Source: Meandrina meandrites (taxonomy: Eukaryota > Cnidaria > Anthozoa > Scleractinia > Meandrinidae). From it: a stretch of DNA of 64,000 bases. A program made the position numbers and the translations under genes. Below are positions 24,968-36,359 of this stretch, piece by piece (the first letter of the stretch is position 1; each line of letters begins with the position of its first letter). The stretch is from NCBI GenBank assembly GCA_963693305.1, contig OY855908.1, forward strand, positions 2,966,501-3,030,500. Direction: 5' to 3'. Under the pieces are notes generated by a model that was not told where the DNA came from, ran no database searches, and worked only from the letters and a program-made list of their open reading frames with translations.

Positions 24968-27900
24968 TTAAAGGGGCTGTTATCTGATAGTACGCATGCA
25001 CAGCTTTGAAAGACAGCAAGGGTCTTGGTTCTTTACTGCGCAATTTCCGTGGCAGGATCAATTATGATTGTTTCAAACACAATAAAAATGGCAGGAAGTT
25101 AAACTACAAGGAGTTTCTTGAGGTTTAAAGCTAGGCATGCACAATTCAACCAAAAGTCCAATATTTTCAGACTTCGGTTGTCTGCTTTCCGATGATGATC
25201 AAGCCTTTCAGCCTTTGCTTTGTTACTCAGAACCTTCATGTTTTTCTGTGGAGTGTTCTTATATTAGTAGTTTCTGGTCAAACCTCGCTTCAATTTAGAG
25301 GCTTAGTTACATACACAGAACTCCAACTGAAATAGTGTATTGATATCGAATTGAGTGAGCCGTGATTTATTTAAATGACTTTCCGTTTTCTACTCTTCAG
25401 ATATCCTGATGATGAAGACACAGATGGTCCAATGACCGTTCCAAAGGTAAGTGAAAAACATTTAGCAACACCGATTAAAACTACAAACAGGAGCTGTTTG
25501 GTGATGGCTGGAGGACCCTGGAGGTTAATGTTGCAATTACAAGAATAAATCGTTTCTTCTGTTACAGAACATCGCCTCTTCCATGATTGAAACCCGCGGT
25601 GTACTCTGCTCTTCTAGCCTTCCTAGGCACCCACAGAATACAGTACGAAAGCATTTAGGATAGTCCAACAAACTGTTCAAAATGCGGGTCACACGCGCGG
25701 GTACGGGATTGGCTCTGGGGACTGTAATGTTGACAGACCAACCTTGCCCCTTGCTTACGTTAAAATAATTGCAGTAAAGAATGTTATACCAAAACGAGCC
25801 AAAAAATATTCGTTTCTAATCACACAGGGCCGTTGTCAACATCGTCGCATGGGTCTCGCTAATATCAAGCAGGACATGACGGAGTATAAATCAATCCGAG
25901 GCACCGACCAAAGTAAGTACTTTTCTCACCCTACTCCCAAGATATTCTCTGCAACCTTTTAGAATCAATTCTGGCAGTATATAGTTAGAAAATAAGTAGT
26001 TCTTTAGAGGTAGAGATATCTATCATGGTTTTTTTTCCAAGGTTTACGGAACATATGTATTTTTCCGCTTAAAGCTGTAGAAGATCGGGAACTCAAAGGA
26101 AACGCGGGGCATGCAGAGACAAAACTGGAAAATACTAAAACGGATTGCATTTGGGCAAACTTGAAAATGTCGACCGAACGTTTTTTCAAGTTTATCTCAG
26201 TTTGTATGGTCAGAAATCAGCCTTGATTATTATGTGGTCGTGATCTTGCCAATAACAGGCTGTTCGTCATGTTCGTTAAGAGCCCATAATTAACGAAAAA
26301 AGTAAAATACCATAACCTGAAGGGCCTTGAAATACTGACTTACTATATATCTTTCTACTGCTAATAGACTGTCTTTAGCTTTGATTCCCTCACAATGTAC
26401 TCTGTGATTTTTACTAGTTGTTTTTTTAGTTTAGTGTTTCTATTCAACCCGTGAAACAAGATCTAGCAATTAGTGCGTAATAGTCAAAACTAAGGAAAAG
26501 AATAACAGAATTATTGTGTCTAATAATAACTGAAAGTTTAGTTACTATTTCACGGGTTAAGAAAAACCACTCTATAATCATCTCACCGTATTCTTTATAT
26601 CTCTGAAACTTTTAACTCACATCCTTAAAAAAATAAAGTTCTCTGATCTGTTAAAGAAAAAACGTTTTAACCTCGGAAAAATCCCGAAGAACAGATTTTT
26701 TTATTTATTTATTTATTTTTTACTGTAATCTTGTTTCAGACATTTTTCGTGTGTTCTGCGCTGATCACACGTACACCACAGTAGCATTACCATATAACGC
26801 TTCTGCTCAGACCATTGTTAATTCCGCGGAAGAACGAGTTCTGTTGGGCGATGACTGCGTTCTGTGTGAGGTTAAATCTTCAGGAGGTTTGAACTGAATT
26901 AAAATTATGCTGAGAATTATTATAAATTATTTAAATTAAGCTAAAAAGCAGCACCGCTGAGTAGTAAGACACCTGACCGGGCACGTTTCTCAGCCCGGAA
27001 AGCCATAGCAAAATCTCAAACCTTATGATTACAGAGCTGTTTAATTCCATGATATTTTTAATATGAACAGGAGTTCCCTTCATGCATAGTTTCAGGCATA
27101 TATACTTCTCTGTTGTTAGATACAGAAAACTATAAATGGTTTTGCGGACCCGAAACGTTTCCGGGGCTTTCGGAAACGGGTCCCTGGTCTTGAAAACTGG
27201 AGGTCCCGGATCTGTTCTCGGTTGTCCTGAGGTTTAACTCCTCCACAGCTAGTTTAGCTGCACTCCTGCCCCCAGTCACTTGTATGTAAAAAGTTGATAT
27301 CACGTTTTGGTTATGTAATCAGCTTTCCTTCTCTTTCTTCGGCTTGGACTTCAGCAAATGTTTGGCATATGCATAGTGCTATGAGAACACATGTACTTTA
27401 TGTCATATTTAAAGCAAATTCACGTGTTGTACACGTGATAACGTATACATAGCGTAATTAGAAAGTTAAAAATATTTTACGTTTTTTTAGAGCGCGTCCC
27501 ATTCAAACCGAACGAAATTTGTGTCACGACAGGATTAAGCGTGAACGGAAGACTTTTCATCGCGCCACGTGAACACTTGGACTCACTGGTAAGAACCTAT
27601 TATTGAACAAATAAAGAATCTTCAGCCAACAAAGACGAGTTTTACAGTTGCCACTTAATCTTTATGTTCTTTTTTCTATTTCTTGGCCAGTCAAAATTCA
27701 AGTTACAAAATATTAGCGGCAGACAAGGACGAGTTTTATAGCTGCCACTCAATTAACCAATCAAAATTTAAGTTACAAAATATCGATGGCAGACTGATCC
27801 TAACGGCGGACGCGATCAAAACCAAACCGCCGATGTTGTATTTTAAATAATTGACTGATCCAGGTTCAAAGAGATCCGGCACCACTCATCGGTTTGTCGC

Positions 27901-30900
27901 TATGGTGTAGAGTTTCATTAAATTTCAATTTAGCTCGAAAAGCGGGGATGTCAAAGCAGTAACCTACAGATAAATGACACGAACGGCTCTTTGATTGGAT
28001 GAGAGGGTTAGGAAAGCCAAAGAAGTTATGCTCACATGTTGTACATCTAGCTGTTTATAAAACAACATCTGAGAGGATATTTTGCTTTAAAAGTTTTTAA
28101 ATAACCTCAGCTCCTCCGGCATTTATGTTGGGCAGTTAACCATTAGTCAGAACTGGCCAAGTGGCCACCAGACCGGTATATTCGAGTTAGTCAGATTTGT
28201 CTTGTTAAATCAGTCAATGAATTACATGTAATATTATACCCTGTTTTGGTGGATTTGTGGAAAAATCTTGTGAAAAGGTTCATTTCAAATTCAAAACCAC
28301 CGGACTGGCCAACCAGCTCTAACAGATGATAAGCGCCCTAACTTTGAGTTGCATTTCTGTCCCAGACCCCCACTCCTGAACAGGAAGGACCTACAAACAG
28401 TAATCTCGCATTCCTGGAGTCAGCGAGTTCTAAAGAGCTCGCGTATTACATCTCACAGTTCGACTATGAGCTCTTTAATGCTGTGAATATTGTAAGTACT
28501 CGACGTTTCGTATTGTGCTATGTTGTTATGTTGGCGCAGACAAATCTTTAACCGGACTCACTTCGGACTGCTAAACCTTTTCTCTTCCATTTATTGTTTT
28601 ATTATTTTCTGCAGCACGAATTTATTTTCCACATTTTTGGCAAAGAGAACTTCAACCAGATAACAGCCAACCTTGATCTACTGCTCAAACGGTTCAACGA
28701 GGTGAGAAACTTCTGTTGCACTTTACATGAAGTATTTTGCCGCCTGCGAGTAGAGAATTTACTAGCTGCTGCGTTTTTTTTTCAAGTTCTTCCGTTCTAA
28801 ATGGTTAAAAAAAAACAGCATTTGTATTCCGATAGGTTTGAGCATGTCAAATGATCTCTTTTCGATTAATGACCGAGCTCAGCAGACAGTCAATCAAAAA
28901 AAGGCTCCTTAAAATTTACTTTCAATAACGGACGTTTCCTCTTCACACTGACACAGTCGCTATTTACGAGTCTGATGAAAAATCCCCTACTGATGACGTA
29001 ACTCATCCGGGGTCCGTAAAGCATATCTGATTGGTTGTCATTTTCCGGCGAAAATTCAGAATCGAGCAACAACCAATCAGCGACACTATATACATCTCTG
29101 TAGTGATGCGTCATCAGCATGGAATTTTTCGGGTCAATTCTCAGATTTGTAAGGTTACGGACGGACCATTATGTTTTTGAAGTGGGGAGGGGGATGAAAA
29201 TTTTTCCAAGACAAATTTTGTTTTCTGTGTCATTGCCTCTGCAAACAATTTTTTTTTTCCGGTAGCATCTTCCTGCAGACAATTTTTCATGCCTGCAAAC
29301 AATTTATTTGGGCCTTTTTGCTTTCGCAAACAATTTATTTCAGGATTTTTCAATCCCCCTCCAAGAAAAAATAATGGTCCGTTTCTGTGTCCATATTAAT
29401 TAATTAATTAATTATTTTCACCTACCTTGTTCCTTTGTTTTTCAGGTGCAGTTGTGGGTCGAAACACAGATCTTACTTACTCAGCAACTTAACAAGAGAG
29501 TTTATTTGTTGAAAAAGTTCATCAAAATTGCCGCGCAGTAAGTATATTTTGGCTGATAGATCGTTATCAGACAGCCGCGTAAGTTGAATATACGATAATT
29601 GTTTGTTTTGATTAATTGTAGCCTTGTTTAGTCAGTTAGGTCCTCTGGCGTTTGCAGTTAGTCTGCCGCAGTTGTATCACCATTGTAAATTTGTTTGTTC
29701 TTTTCTGTTTGCTATCTTTTGATTTCAGAGCCGTAGCCAGCAAGAGGCAAGACGTATCGTCTTGATGTTAACCCCGAAAATACGATTAGTCGAGAAAATA
29801 ATCTCCAGTTGAACGCGTTTGAATTTTTCCAAAGAAAAATCTCATGAAAAATGCTGCAAATAGTGTCACAGAGCTTCTAGAAATCAAAATTCCACCCTCC
29901 CCTTGCATCGTCTGCGTCAAAAGTGCGGCTAAGTCCCCGGATTTATTTTTATATTTATAATTTTATTTTTTAAAATAGAAAAGAAGAGTTCTGTAATACA
30001 AACGAAATACACACGGTTTCATGTCGAAGTGCTCGTAGTTATTTACAGTAGCGGACCCAGACCTTCAGCTAAGGAAGGGGCCGCTTGACTATGAATGTTG
30101 AATTCTGTGAAGATAATTCCAACACTTCAAAGAAAATGCGCTATTTCCCAAAAAATAAGGTGGGGGCCCGGGTCCCCCGGGCCATTCCCATGAATCCGCC
30201 AGTGGTTAAAATTTAATGCGTCGCCTTTCTTATTGCAAAAGAAATATATAGTCATTACGGAGATCAGCTAGAATTAAAGTATTAGTGCTCTGGAAGAGGA
30301 TAATAAAAGCCACCCAATATACATGTATCTAAAATTGTGACTTTATTACACTTGACCAGAAGTACATATGTGAAGTTCTGTCGTGACAGGAATTTTTTTA
30401 CTGACTGTGGTTTTGTGTTTTTATTTCAGCTGTAAGGAATATCACAATTGGTATTCGTTCTTCGCTATTGTTATGGGACTCAATAACGTTGTAGTGAGCC
30501 GCTTATCACAAACATGGGAGGTCAGTGTTTGGGGAGTGGAGAGAGTGGCATGATCCAATTTCACCCCCCCCCCCCCCCCCCTTGTTCTTCCTATCTGAAA
30601 TCAGATCTATGGGACAACCAAGTGGTCAAAAGAAGTAAAAACGAGAAATTAAATTCCCTGTCTTCCGTTGTGTGCCAGACAAGCGCTTTGAGACATAAGG
30701 GAGGGGAGGTAGAGTGGTGAGGGGCAAAACGAAAAGAAGTGCCCTGAACGAGTGGCCCAAATACCATTTTCCCAGTGAAAAAAAGGCAAAAAAAAAGGCA
30801 AACCCCAATTCCCATTTTAACCCTTTAGGTCCCTCAAAAAAGACTCACCGAGGAATTATCTTCCATTCAGTCAAAAATCCCCTGTTATTGCACTTTTCAC

Positions 30901-33482
30901 TCGTTGTTGTTTTCGTTGTATGATAACTATTGCTATTTTTGTTTAGAAATTACCAGGCAAGTTCCGAAAGATATATGAGGAATTTGAAACTACACTGGTA
31001 AGGAATCTTTTCGCTTTCTCAGTCGGGGGAACAAGTGCCAGTTGATGGCGCGATCACTTCTCCGAGACGGTGACTGAGCCCGCGGGTTTTCGTCCCAGAA
31101 GTTGCTAAGCAACATGATGTATTTGTTCGCGCGATTGCTTCCGATTGGATGAAATAACTCGGAAAGTCTTCGAGTGCTTCAACGAAGATTTGTCGAAACT
31201 GTTACTTGTTCCCCCGACTCTTCTTTTGACATCCTTTGGGTTTCGAGAAACAACTTTTCAGCCAATGGAAGAGACGGCTATTGAACCTACACATTATCAC
31301 GTATATATCCGCACGTGACTGAATTGAAAACTCTCCTGGTAATTCAACGCTTTGTGAAAAAGATTTTTAAAGTAATAGACAAATTTCACTTCATTTTTAG
31401 GAGCCATCTAGAAACCATCGCGTCTATCGGCTTTTAGCTGGTGAGTTTACAGTCAATTGAACAATGTTTCCTTGTATTATAAAGACTGGAAAGTTTGACG
31501 ACTGATCGTTTCAACTTATCTTTTTTGTAGGCAAAATGAAGCCTCCCATTTTGCCATTTATGCCACTTCTGATGAAAGGTATGTTCATGTAAAGCGACTC
31601 GTTCAAAGCCAGTGATGTGTCAGATGCACACAGTGTAGTGCTTTAATAAATAGGCATCAGTTTCCTGTTTCGGCACATCTGAACCGAGAACGCCTAGGTA
31701 CTAACGACACACAGCGGATACCACGGATCGACAACGGCAGCTTTGTTTCAACAACCTTTCATCCCATGCCTGCTCAGCCAATCAGTGGCCGGCATTGAAC
31801 GTGCGTCTTTGCCAAATTCGCGCGTTTTTTAATGTTTTTGCATGAGTTTGTTTCGTTCCTGGTGGTACTTGCTGTGTCATGGACCATGGCAGTTTTACTT
31901 AGGATCCTTAATACCAATTTTATTTTCTTACCTTGGAGCTGTGACTAATTTTCGCGTTCTTTTCATAGACATGACGTTTACAGATATAGGGAACAAAACG
32001 CAATTTGATAATCTGGTGAATTTTGAGAAAATGGTGAGTATTGAACCTTCTTTCATTTCATGTTTTTAAACAGTGAATCATGATAACTTGCTCATTCTTT
32101 GCTGTCTGTAACATGAACGAAGCATTCTCCGAAGCCGTGTAAACAATAGTTTGAACAAAAAAATCTGAAATGTCACAGAGGAGTACCGACAACATTTGAA
32201 ACGGCCTTTGGGTGCGGATCCAAGATTTGGGTTGGGGAGGATGAATTGGTCTACACAACGCACAGAAACTCTCTGAATTCGTGATGCCGTAGACGAGCCG
32301 GCAAGCTTGAGGTTTCTATCGGTCCCTGGCCGGCTATGATTATCATTAGACGGTTGTCTAGTATTTTTTCTGAAGGCATGTACGGCCTAATTACATGTAT
32401 AATAGGGCTTGTGTCTTCATGGTATTTGCTACAACTCTTACTGTTCGAGTTTTTTATTTACAGAGGATGATCTCTTCTACAATTCGACTCATCCAGTACT
32501 GCCGCAGGGAACCTTTTAGTAAGTAGCTTTGCTTAAAATCTTGCGTAAATCATCTCATAATTAAAATTTAAAATGGTAAATTCTCCAGCTCTCCAAATTA
32601 GCGACAAAAGAACTGTTCACGAAGACCAGTTAGAGAAATTTTTCCTCTGATATATCTACCCTACTTGGGTAAAAGCTTACCTTTTTGCCCAAGTTGAGTA
32701 TCAAATAAGAAATTGGAATACTTTGCTTTAAAAACTGAAACGGCATAATCATAGTCAGAAACATAACCATAAGGCCTTTTTAAGTATTTACAGGTGACAT
32801 GACAATCCATCCTCGGAGACTCAGGGGCAGTTAGTGGGGGAGAGGGAAAGTCGTAACCACAGCGAAGCTCCCGCGGACGCGACCTGTCCCGTCCGGTACG
32901 TACGTTCGAACGTACGTACAAAAAAGTTGAATAAAAATGTCTTGGTCCTGAAAATAGTATCAACGCGTAAATTCAAAGTTAAATAAAGGGAAAATAGGTA
33001 ACTGTGAATTTCAGCTTTTTCAGCTTTTTGGCTAAATCTTGCATAATCGACATAACGGCGTCATGTAAGCATGATCATGATGTCGCTAGTGTGTACTAAG
33101 CCTTAGCAAAAAATATTTTCTTGCTCTTGTCTTATCAGAAGCTGAACCTCCTTCTCAAGTGAAAATGGCTCAAGAAACAACCATTTTTGTGAGGTATGAC
33201 ATATCAGATGCCAAATTAAAACCTCGATTATTTTTAACGTTTTTCTTGGCCAATATTGCGTGCAACTTCTTCTACATCTCTTTCTGTTGGTTTCCAAACT
33301 TCTCACCCAATCGGAAAGTCAACAACTGCACGTGCAACTATATAACATATTTCTGAAAGTTAGATAAAACCCCATGTGAGGTTAATACGGTATTTATTTT
33401 GTTCCACAGAAACTTACACGTGATCGACAGCCAACGCACTCTTACCCAGCTCTCTCACAGAATAGAGCCAAGAAAAACATGA
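7134..33482 (+). CDS. RAPGEF4: EPAC: cAMP-activated Rap guanine nucleotide exchange factor, complete
   Basis: cAMP sensor that switches on Rap GTPases. 36 coding exons give 1,000 aa (human EPAC2 is about 1,011): 7134-7168, 9531-9582, 9995-10085, 10625-10713, 11402-11472, 12017-12092, 12174-12234, 12628-12689, 13196-13427, 14134-14308, 15197-15281, 15728-15788, 16237-16313, 16406-16473, 17164-17242, 17843-17961, 18668-18750, 18868-18946, 19841-19924, 23643-23724, 24282-24364, 25401-25446, 25828-25912, 26740-26886, 27491-27588, 28366-28491, 28615-28701, 29446-29537, 30430-30520, 30947-30997, 31401-31440, 31531-31578, 31969-32033, 32464-32518, 33139-33193, 33410-33482. Domains: CNB-A about 30-150 ([15 protein letters not shown]), DEP about 185-290, CNB-B about 330-460 ([16 protein letters not shown] at 400-415, with Lys where PKA has Glu, as in other EPACs; hinge VLVLEK at 454-459), REM about 505-625, RA about 655-740, CDC25 domain about 745-1000 ([20 protein letters not shown]). 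The start [13 protein letters not shown] aligns with the EPAC2 N-terminus. All exon phases join. RAPGEF4 is used because CNB-A is present; the gene may predate the EPAC1/EPAC2 split. Confidence 0.95.
8745..8830 (-). repeat. 3' tail of a minus-strand retroelement
   Basis: Read on the minus strand, this ends in AATAAAGTTT followed by TTATC repeats (plus strand: about three GATAA units from 8746). That is the simple-repeat tail usual for non-LTR elements and SINEs. It lies in EPAC intron 1. The body of the element was not delimited. Confidence 0.4.
9130..9430 (-). mobile_element. SINE body, antisense, in EPAC intron 1
   Basis: The reverse complement contains CACCCAGGAGTATAAATGGG and, further on, a segment like AGTACTCCTAGACGCTTCA. 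Both are shared in the same order with the tRNA-headed SINE at 40624-40924. The tRNA-like head is not clear here, so this is a decayed or truncated copy. A 79-aa open frame across it is a by-product of the repeat. Confidence 0.6.
12385..12566 (-). mobile_element. tRNA-headed SINE, antisense, in EPAC intron 7
   Basis: The reverse complement starts near GGGGCATAAAGTGGCCTCAT and continues GGTTAGCGTGTTAGACC, an A-box-like tRNA head with a variable-loop region. A body follows with TTCTTTGGTAAGACACTTTAC, similar to the SINE at 40624. The insertion fills roughly half of the 393-nt intron. Confidence 0.55.
12880..13128 (-). mobile_element. tRNA-Leu/Ser-like SINE, antisense, in EPAC intron 8
   Basis: The reverse complement begins GTGGCCGAGTGGTTTAGGGC (A-box-like) and has GTCCCGGGTTCAAGCCCT (B-box-like). 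The body reads GCCAACTGGTCTGCCTAATG and TTACAATATTTCTTTCC. The same order of motifs occurs at 61025-61275, so the two are copies of one family. It lies between EPAC exons 8 and 9. Confidence 0.7.
13630..13890. mobile_element. Two tRNA-like SINE fragments in inverted orientation, EPAC intron 9
   Basis: On the plus strand about 13775-13890 reads CTCCGTAGCTAATTGCTTGG, then a B-box-like GCGATTCCCATCGGGGACTC and TTTTCTTTGTCCCACG. The segment 13650-13710 is an inverted, diverged counterpart: GAGTCCCCGACGGGAATCGA and ACCCGTACCAACC on plus. The two tRNA-like heads therefore face each other about 70 nt apart, both with loss of part of the canonical head. Neither would fold as a functional tRNA. Confidence 0.55.
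16140..16231 (+). repeat. Long polypyrimidine tract before EPAC exon 13
   Basis: About 90 nt made almost only of T and C (TTTTCCTCTCGTCTT-type sequence) ends in the acceptor TAAAAG at 16231-16236. It is an unusually long polypyrimidine tract for a U2-type 3' splice site and generates spurious basic and Phe-rich open frames on the two strands. Confidence 0.6.
17342..17420. repeat. GACC tetranucleotide microsatellite in EPAC intron 15
   Basis: About 19 tandem units of ACCG/GACC form a pure core. Degenerate GACC/GAAC units continue on both sides from about 17270 to 17600. The translated Pro-Thr-Asp-Arg repeat in one frame is an artefact. Confidence 0.9.
18175..18391. repeat. Tandem duplication, unit about 120 bp, in EPAC intron 16
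   Basis: A segment from GAGAACAATAGAACAAACAA to AGAATTACAAGCTTAGGAGA (about 18175-18270) is repeated from 18295 with only a few changes. It contains no frame or RNA-like fold that I recognise. Confidence 0.8.
18947..19840 (+). other. AT-AC U12-type (minor spliceosome) intron of EPAC
   Basis: The intron starts with ATATCCTTTT, the U12 AT-AC 5' splice consensus, and ends ...TCCTTAATATTGCTGTAC. It has the U12 branch motif TCCTTAAT (19823-19830) about 11 nt before the terminal AC. No GT donor keeps the frame here: reading through reaches TAG five codons on. Splicing 18946 to 19841 joins LCRELLSN to [13 protein letters not shown], matching the EPAC region between the hinge and the REM helices. 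The junction falls after the second base of an Asn codon. Confidence 0.88.
20216..23527. mobile_element. Long-terminal-inverted-repeat DNA element, 3.3 kb, in EPAC intron 19
   Basis: The ends CAGGGCGCTAAAAAGGAAGG and CCTTCCTTTTTAGCGCCCTG are inverted repeats. Similarity between the arms continues for about 600-680 bp (20216 to about 20897 against about 22919-23527), including a GCGCGCTCGACCCAG-type block and TGGCTCAATTTTCAAGCAGT. The element is flanked by the direct repeat CCAAAAC (20209-20215 and 23528-23534). The CAGGG start resembles hAT ends, but the duplication is 7 bp rather than 8, so the superfamily is left open. No transposase frame is visible. Its right end lies 115 bp before EPAC exon 20. 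Confidence 0.82.
21437..21923. mobile_element. MITE nested inside the 3.3-kb element
   Basis: The left end ATGCACCAGTCAATTCCAGC and the right end GCTGGAATTGACTGATGCAT are inverted repeats, extending through AGTGCCCATCC to a C run on the left and a G run on the right. The interior is rich in CCCGGG and GGGGCATTTG units. About 490 bp with no coding capacity. It sits near the middle of the older element, between the two arms. Confidence 0.75.
24382..24965 (+). repeat. Tandem 250-bp retroelement 3' end plus TTTA array, EPAC intron 21
   Basis: Two 250-bp copies (24382-24631 and 24632-24881) are identical except for about one base (GCATCC versus GCACCC). Each ends TTTGAATAAAGACT. The second runs directly into about 20 TTTA units (24882-24965). 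One frame in each copy reads [20 protein letters not shown], followed by [13 protein letters not shown] and a stop. This resembles the C-terminal tail of non-LTR reverse transcriptases. Only the last part of the element is present. Confidence 0.7.
28140..28345. mobile_element. MITE family A copy in EPAC intron 25
   Basis: Begins AACCATTAGTCAGAACTGGC and ends with the approximate complement (GGCCAACCAGCTCTAACAGA). It shares the interior TCAGTCAATG, TGGTGGATTTGTG and CAAAACCACCGGACTGGCC with a second copy at 38298-38510. There is no coding capacity. Confidence 0.6.
29157..29386. mobile_element. MITE with ACGGACCATTAT ends in EPAC intron 27
   Basis: ACGGACCATTATG at the left is matched by ATAATGGTCCGT at the right, with GGAGGGGGAT / ATCCCCCTCC further in. 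The middle repeats a GCAAACAATTT unit four or more times. Size about 230 bp. Confidence 0.6.
31021..31219. mobile_element. MITE with AGTCGGGGGAACAAGT ends in EPAC intron 30
   Basis: Inverted ends AGTCGGGGGAACAAGT (31021-31036) and ACTTGTTCCCCCGACT (31204-31219) bound about 200 bp. It fills half of the 403-nt intron and contains the X-box-like sequence GTTGCTAAGCAAC at 31101-31113. Confidence 0.7.
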
Positions 33483-36359
33483 AGAAACTGGTGACGAACG
33501 CCAACAGTCGTCTGTTAATGATAAATTCATTCAGTTTATCCATAAGTGGCACATGATGTTTTAGGCCATTTTGAATAGCTGTCACTCATTGCTCTCTATC
33601 TACCAGTTTTGCTTTTCGCGAAAGAGCCAAGCAGGCCTGGAGCGTTCACAGCGATCAACAATCTCCTCCCTTATCTCCTCCCAGTGCCCGCTTTTTTGAG
33701 TATGCGCAGCGTGCTCATTTTCAATTGTCAGCCAATCAGATTCGAGCATAAACTACCGGAAGTCAGTGAATCGCGGACTTCCTCATTGGACTTGTCTGCG
33801 TTCTTAGTGCTGACCAAACGAAAGCGGGATCTCGGGACGAGATAGGCTCGATTACCAGCCGCTGTTCGGGGAATGAGTCCGCGCTCCTCCCCGAGGAGAG
33901 GAAAGGAGAGGAAAGACCGAACACGAGGGGACAGCGGAAATCGAGCCTAGGGACGAGATCGAGTGATCAAACGCAAAAATCCAACACCATTTCCAAAAAA
34001 AAATGTCATTAACAGATCAGTGGCAAACAAAATTACGAGCTGATAATATAGATGGGAAACAATTGTTAAATTCAGTAACTGTCTTCGCTTATTCAGAAAT
34101 TTGAGAAGCGGCAGTTTTGCTCTGAACTGCGCGTGCGTAGTGCGCTTTACCGCAGTTCGCAGGCTATATCTAGACTTTCTTTAAAGTTATATGATATTAA
34201 AGTTTTTCTTCAACTTATCTAAATGTTTAATAGAAAAGACAAATTTTATTCAAAATTATTTGAAGATAAGAGGCATATATTTATTACCATTGCTATATTG
34301 AATTTATAGTTGTATATATTTATTTTTTTATTTTCCATTATGACCCAGGAGATATATTTAAAAAAAAATAAAGGCAATGAGAGCGTCTGACTGTGGCAAC
34401 TGTCATACTACCCATCCGAAAAGAAAATACATCGACAAAATATTGTTATTCTTCAGTCTCAACTTTTTACTAGAGGCCGAGAAAAATACGGCGGATTATA
34501 TACCCAATCCTTCGTATGTATTTCCCTGGATGTTTGACAGTACACTCTACTTTGCTGTGTTGAGCAAAATAAATAAACGTGAAAGCATTATTCGAGTGTC
34601 TCATAAATATGAAAATCTGCATGACTGCCGATCTTAAGAAATATGTTGAAAGGATGTCAAATTTTTAGTTATCGTCGTGTAGAGTCTGTATAATTTCAAG
34701 CTATCCTACACGTTTTTTAATTATGGTTACTATTTTAATACTAGCACGTTTATTTACGAGATGGGCGATGTGGGCATGAATTGTTTGTCTCCATTTTAAA
34801 AGTCGTGTAAGTGGGTTTAACTGTTTTGAGGTTATCTGTTTGTATAATTTATTTATTACTGCCATAAACAGCAGTATATCAAAGCTGTGCAATTGGTCAG
34901 TGTCGCTCAAAAATAAAGGTTTGCCTTTAATTGCTTGAGCACTTAGAACGGCTTATCTTGAAAATAATCAAAACATCTTCAGGCGTTTATCTTTAACGCG
35001 TGTACATTTTGACTACAATTAACTCATGCAGAATCATACCGGCGTTCAAATCAAGCCTTATATTAATAATCAAATACAGTAGACAGTTTCGTAGTTATTC
35101 AATGTAATGCCAGATTTTGCAAACAAGTGTTTCATTTTTAACGGAAAAGAAGCACGACAATTTCAAGCCAGGAGAACTTGCATCGGATTAAACGCCCGGT
35201 TACCAAAACATCTTGTTTTCAGTTTAAAGCGCAAAAGTCTCATGTTTCTCAAATGAACTGCACACCTACTTTGAATGGCATAAAAACTAAACAAGGAATT
35301 TATTTTTCTAAGGATATCCCCTTGGAATCGGCTCAATTAATATAAACCATACTTTTGATTTGGTGCACTGACGGAAAGTTGCAAGTATTGGAGCGTATAA
35401 CTATCCGTAATAAAGAAATCTGTATCTACATTAAATCTATAGATCTGCACAGCGATAGCTTCATATCCACCTGTTACTTTAATTCTCAAAATTTTGAATC
35501 CAAAATGTTTTGTTTAGATAAAGCTCTTTCCTTATTTTTAATCTACCCGGTGATTCGACCTTTAACGTTATGTATGAATTATTAAATACAAGGGTGAAAA
35601 TTCAGCTGCAAGGTAGAAACTGAAAAAAAATGATGAATCACACGAAGCTTTTCTTGTAACTCCGGTCTGAGGTGAAAAACACATCAACAAAATACGGGTA
35701 CAAACAGGTAAAATGTGAGTTGAGTAACACAGTCATTGCTGCTAGTTTGTTGTATCTCCAATATATGTTAAATATACCAGAGTTTTGTAAGCCATAACAT
35801 AAAGGAATATTTGTTCACCCCGCGCAAAGACATGATATACAGTACACGTAAATGTAATTCACGAAAGCGAGGAAAAGGGAGGAAAAGGCAAAAGATATAT
35901 CTTATTAGGCATTTTAGTGTGAAGTATCGCTTATATTTTTACGAGTCTTGCAGTATTTTAGCGAGCCCGAATGGCGAATCAAACTACAAATGACGAGTAA
36001 AAATGTACAGCGATACTACAAACTAAAGTTTCTATTTAGAGGTTTATTATCCAACGTTTAGATTTTCCAAAATCTTGACTCTCCACCGTTTTGTATCATT
36101 CGCGCGGTCAAGAAGAATGCGCAACCTGTTAAACCGGTTTTGAGGAGTACAAATATCGTGAGATACATTTGTACTCGTTTCGTGCCTTATTTGAAGTCCA
36201 CGAAGCGGAGTTGCATAATATTTGCCGGACGGGTGCTGACCTGCCTAGCTAGACGAAGAAATCGATAATGCCTGTAACAACGTCTAGGAGGTCACAGGAA
36301 AAGAAAGCTCAAATTACTACTTTCACTTGTTCACTTGTTCAACTTAGATCACAATTGAC
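33483..36359. other. Spacer between EPAC and the secreted-peptide gene
   Basis: Contains the EPAC 3' UTR (end not fixed; AATAAA motifs occur near 34368 and 34567) and A+T-rich DNA. At about 33846-33950 GGCTCGATTACCAGCCGCTGTT and its near complement ACAGCGGAAATCGAGCCT mark a small inverted-repeat element with GAGGAGAGGAAAGG purine repeats inside. Short open frames near 34377 and 35355 have no supporting features. Confidence 0.45.

Noticed and set aside
34377..34637. 86-aa open frame in the spacer after EPAC
   Set aside because: A+T-rich chance frame without splice, domain or conservation cues; possible AATAAA motifs on both sides suggest UTR or spacer.
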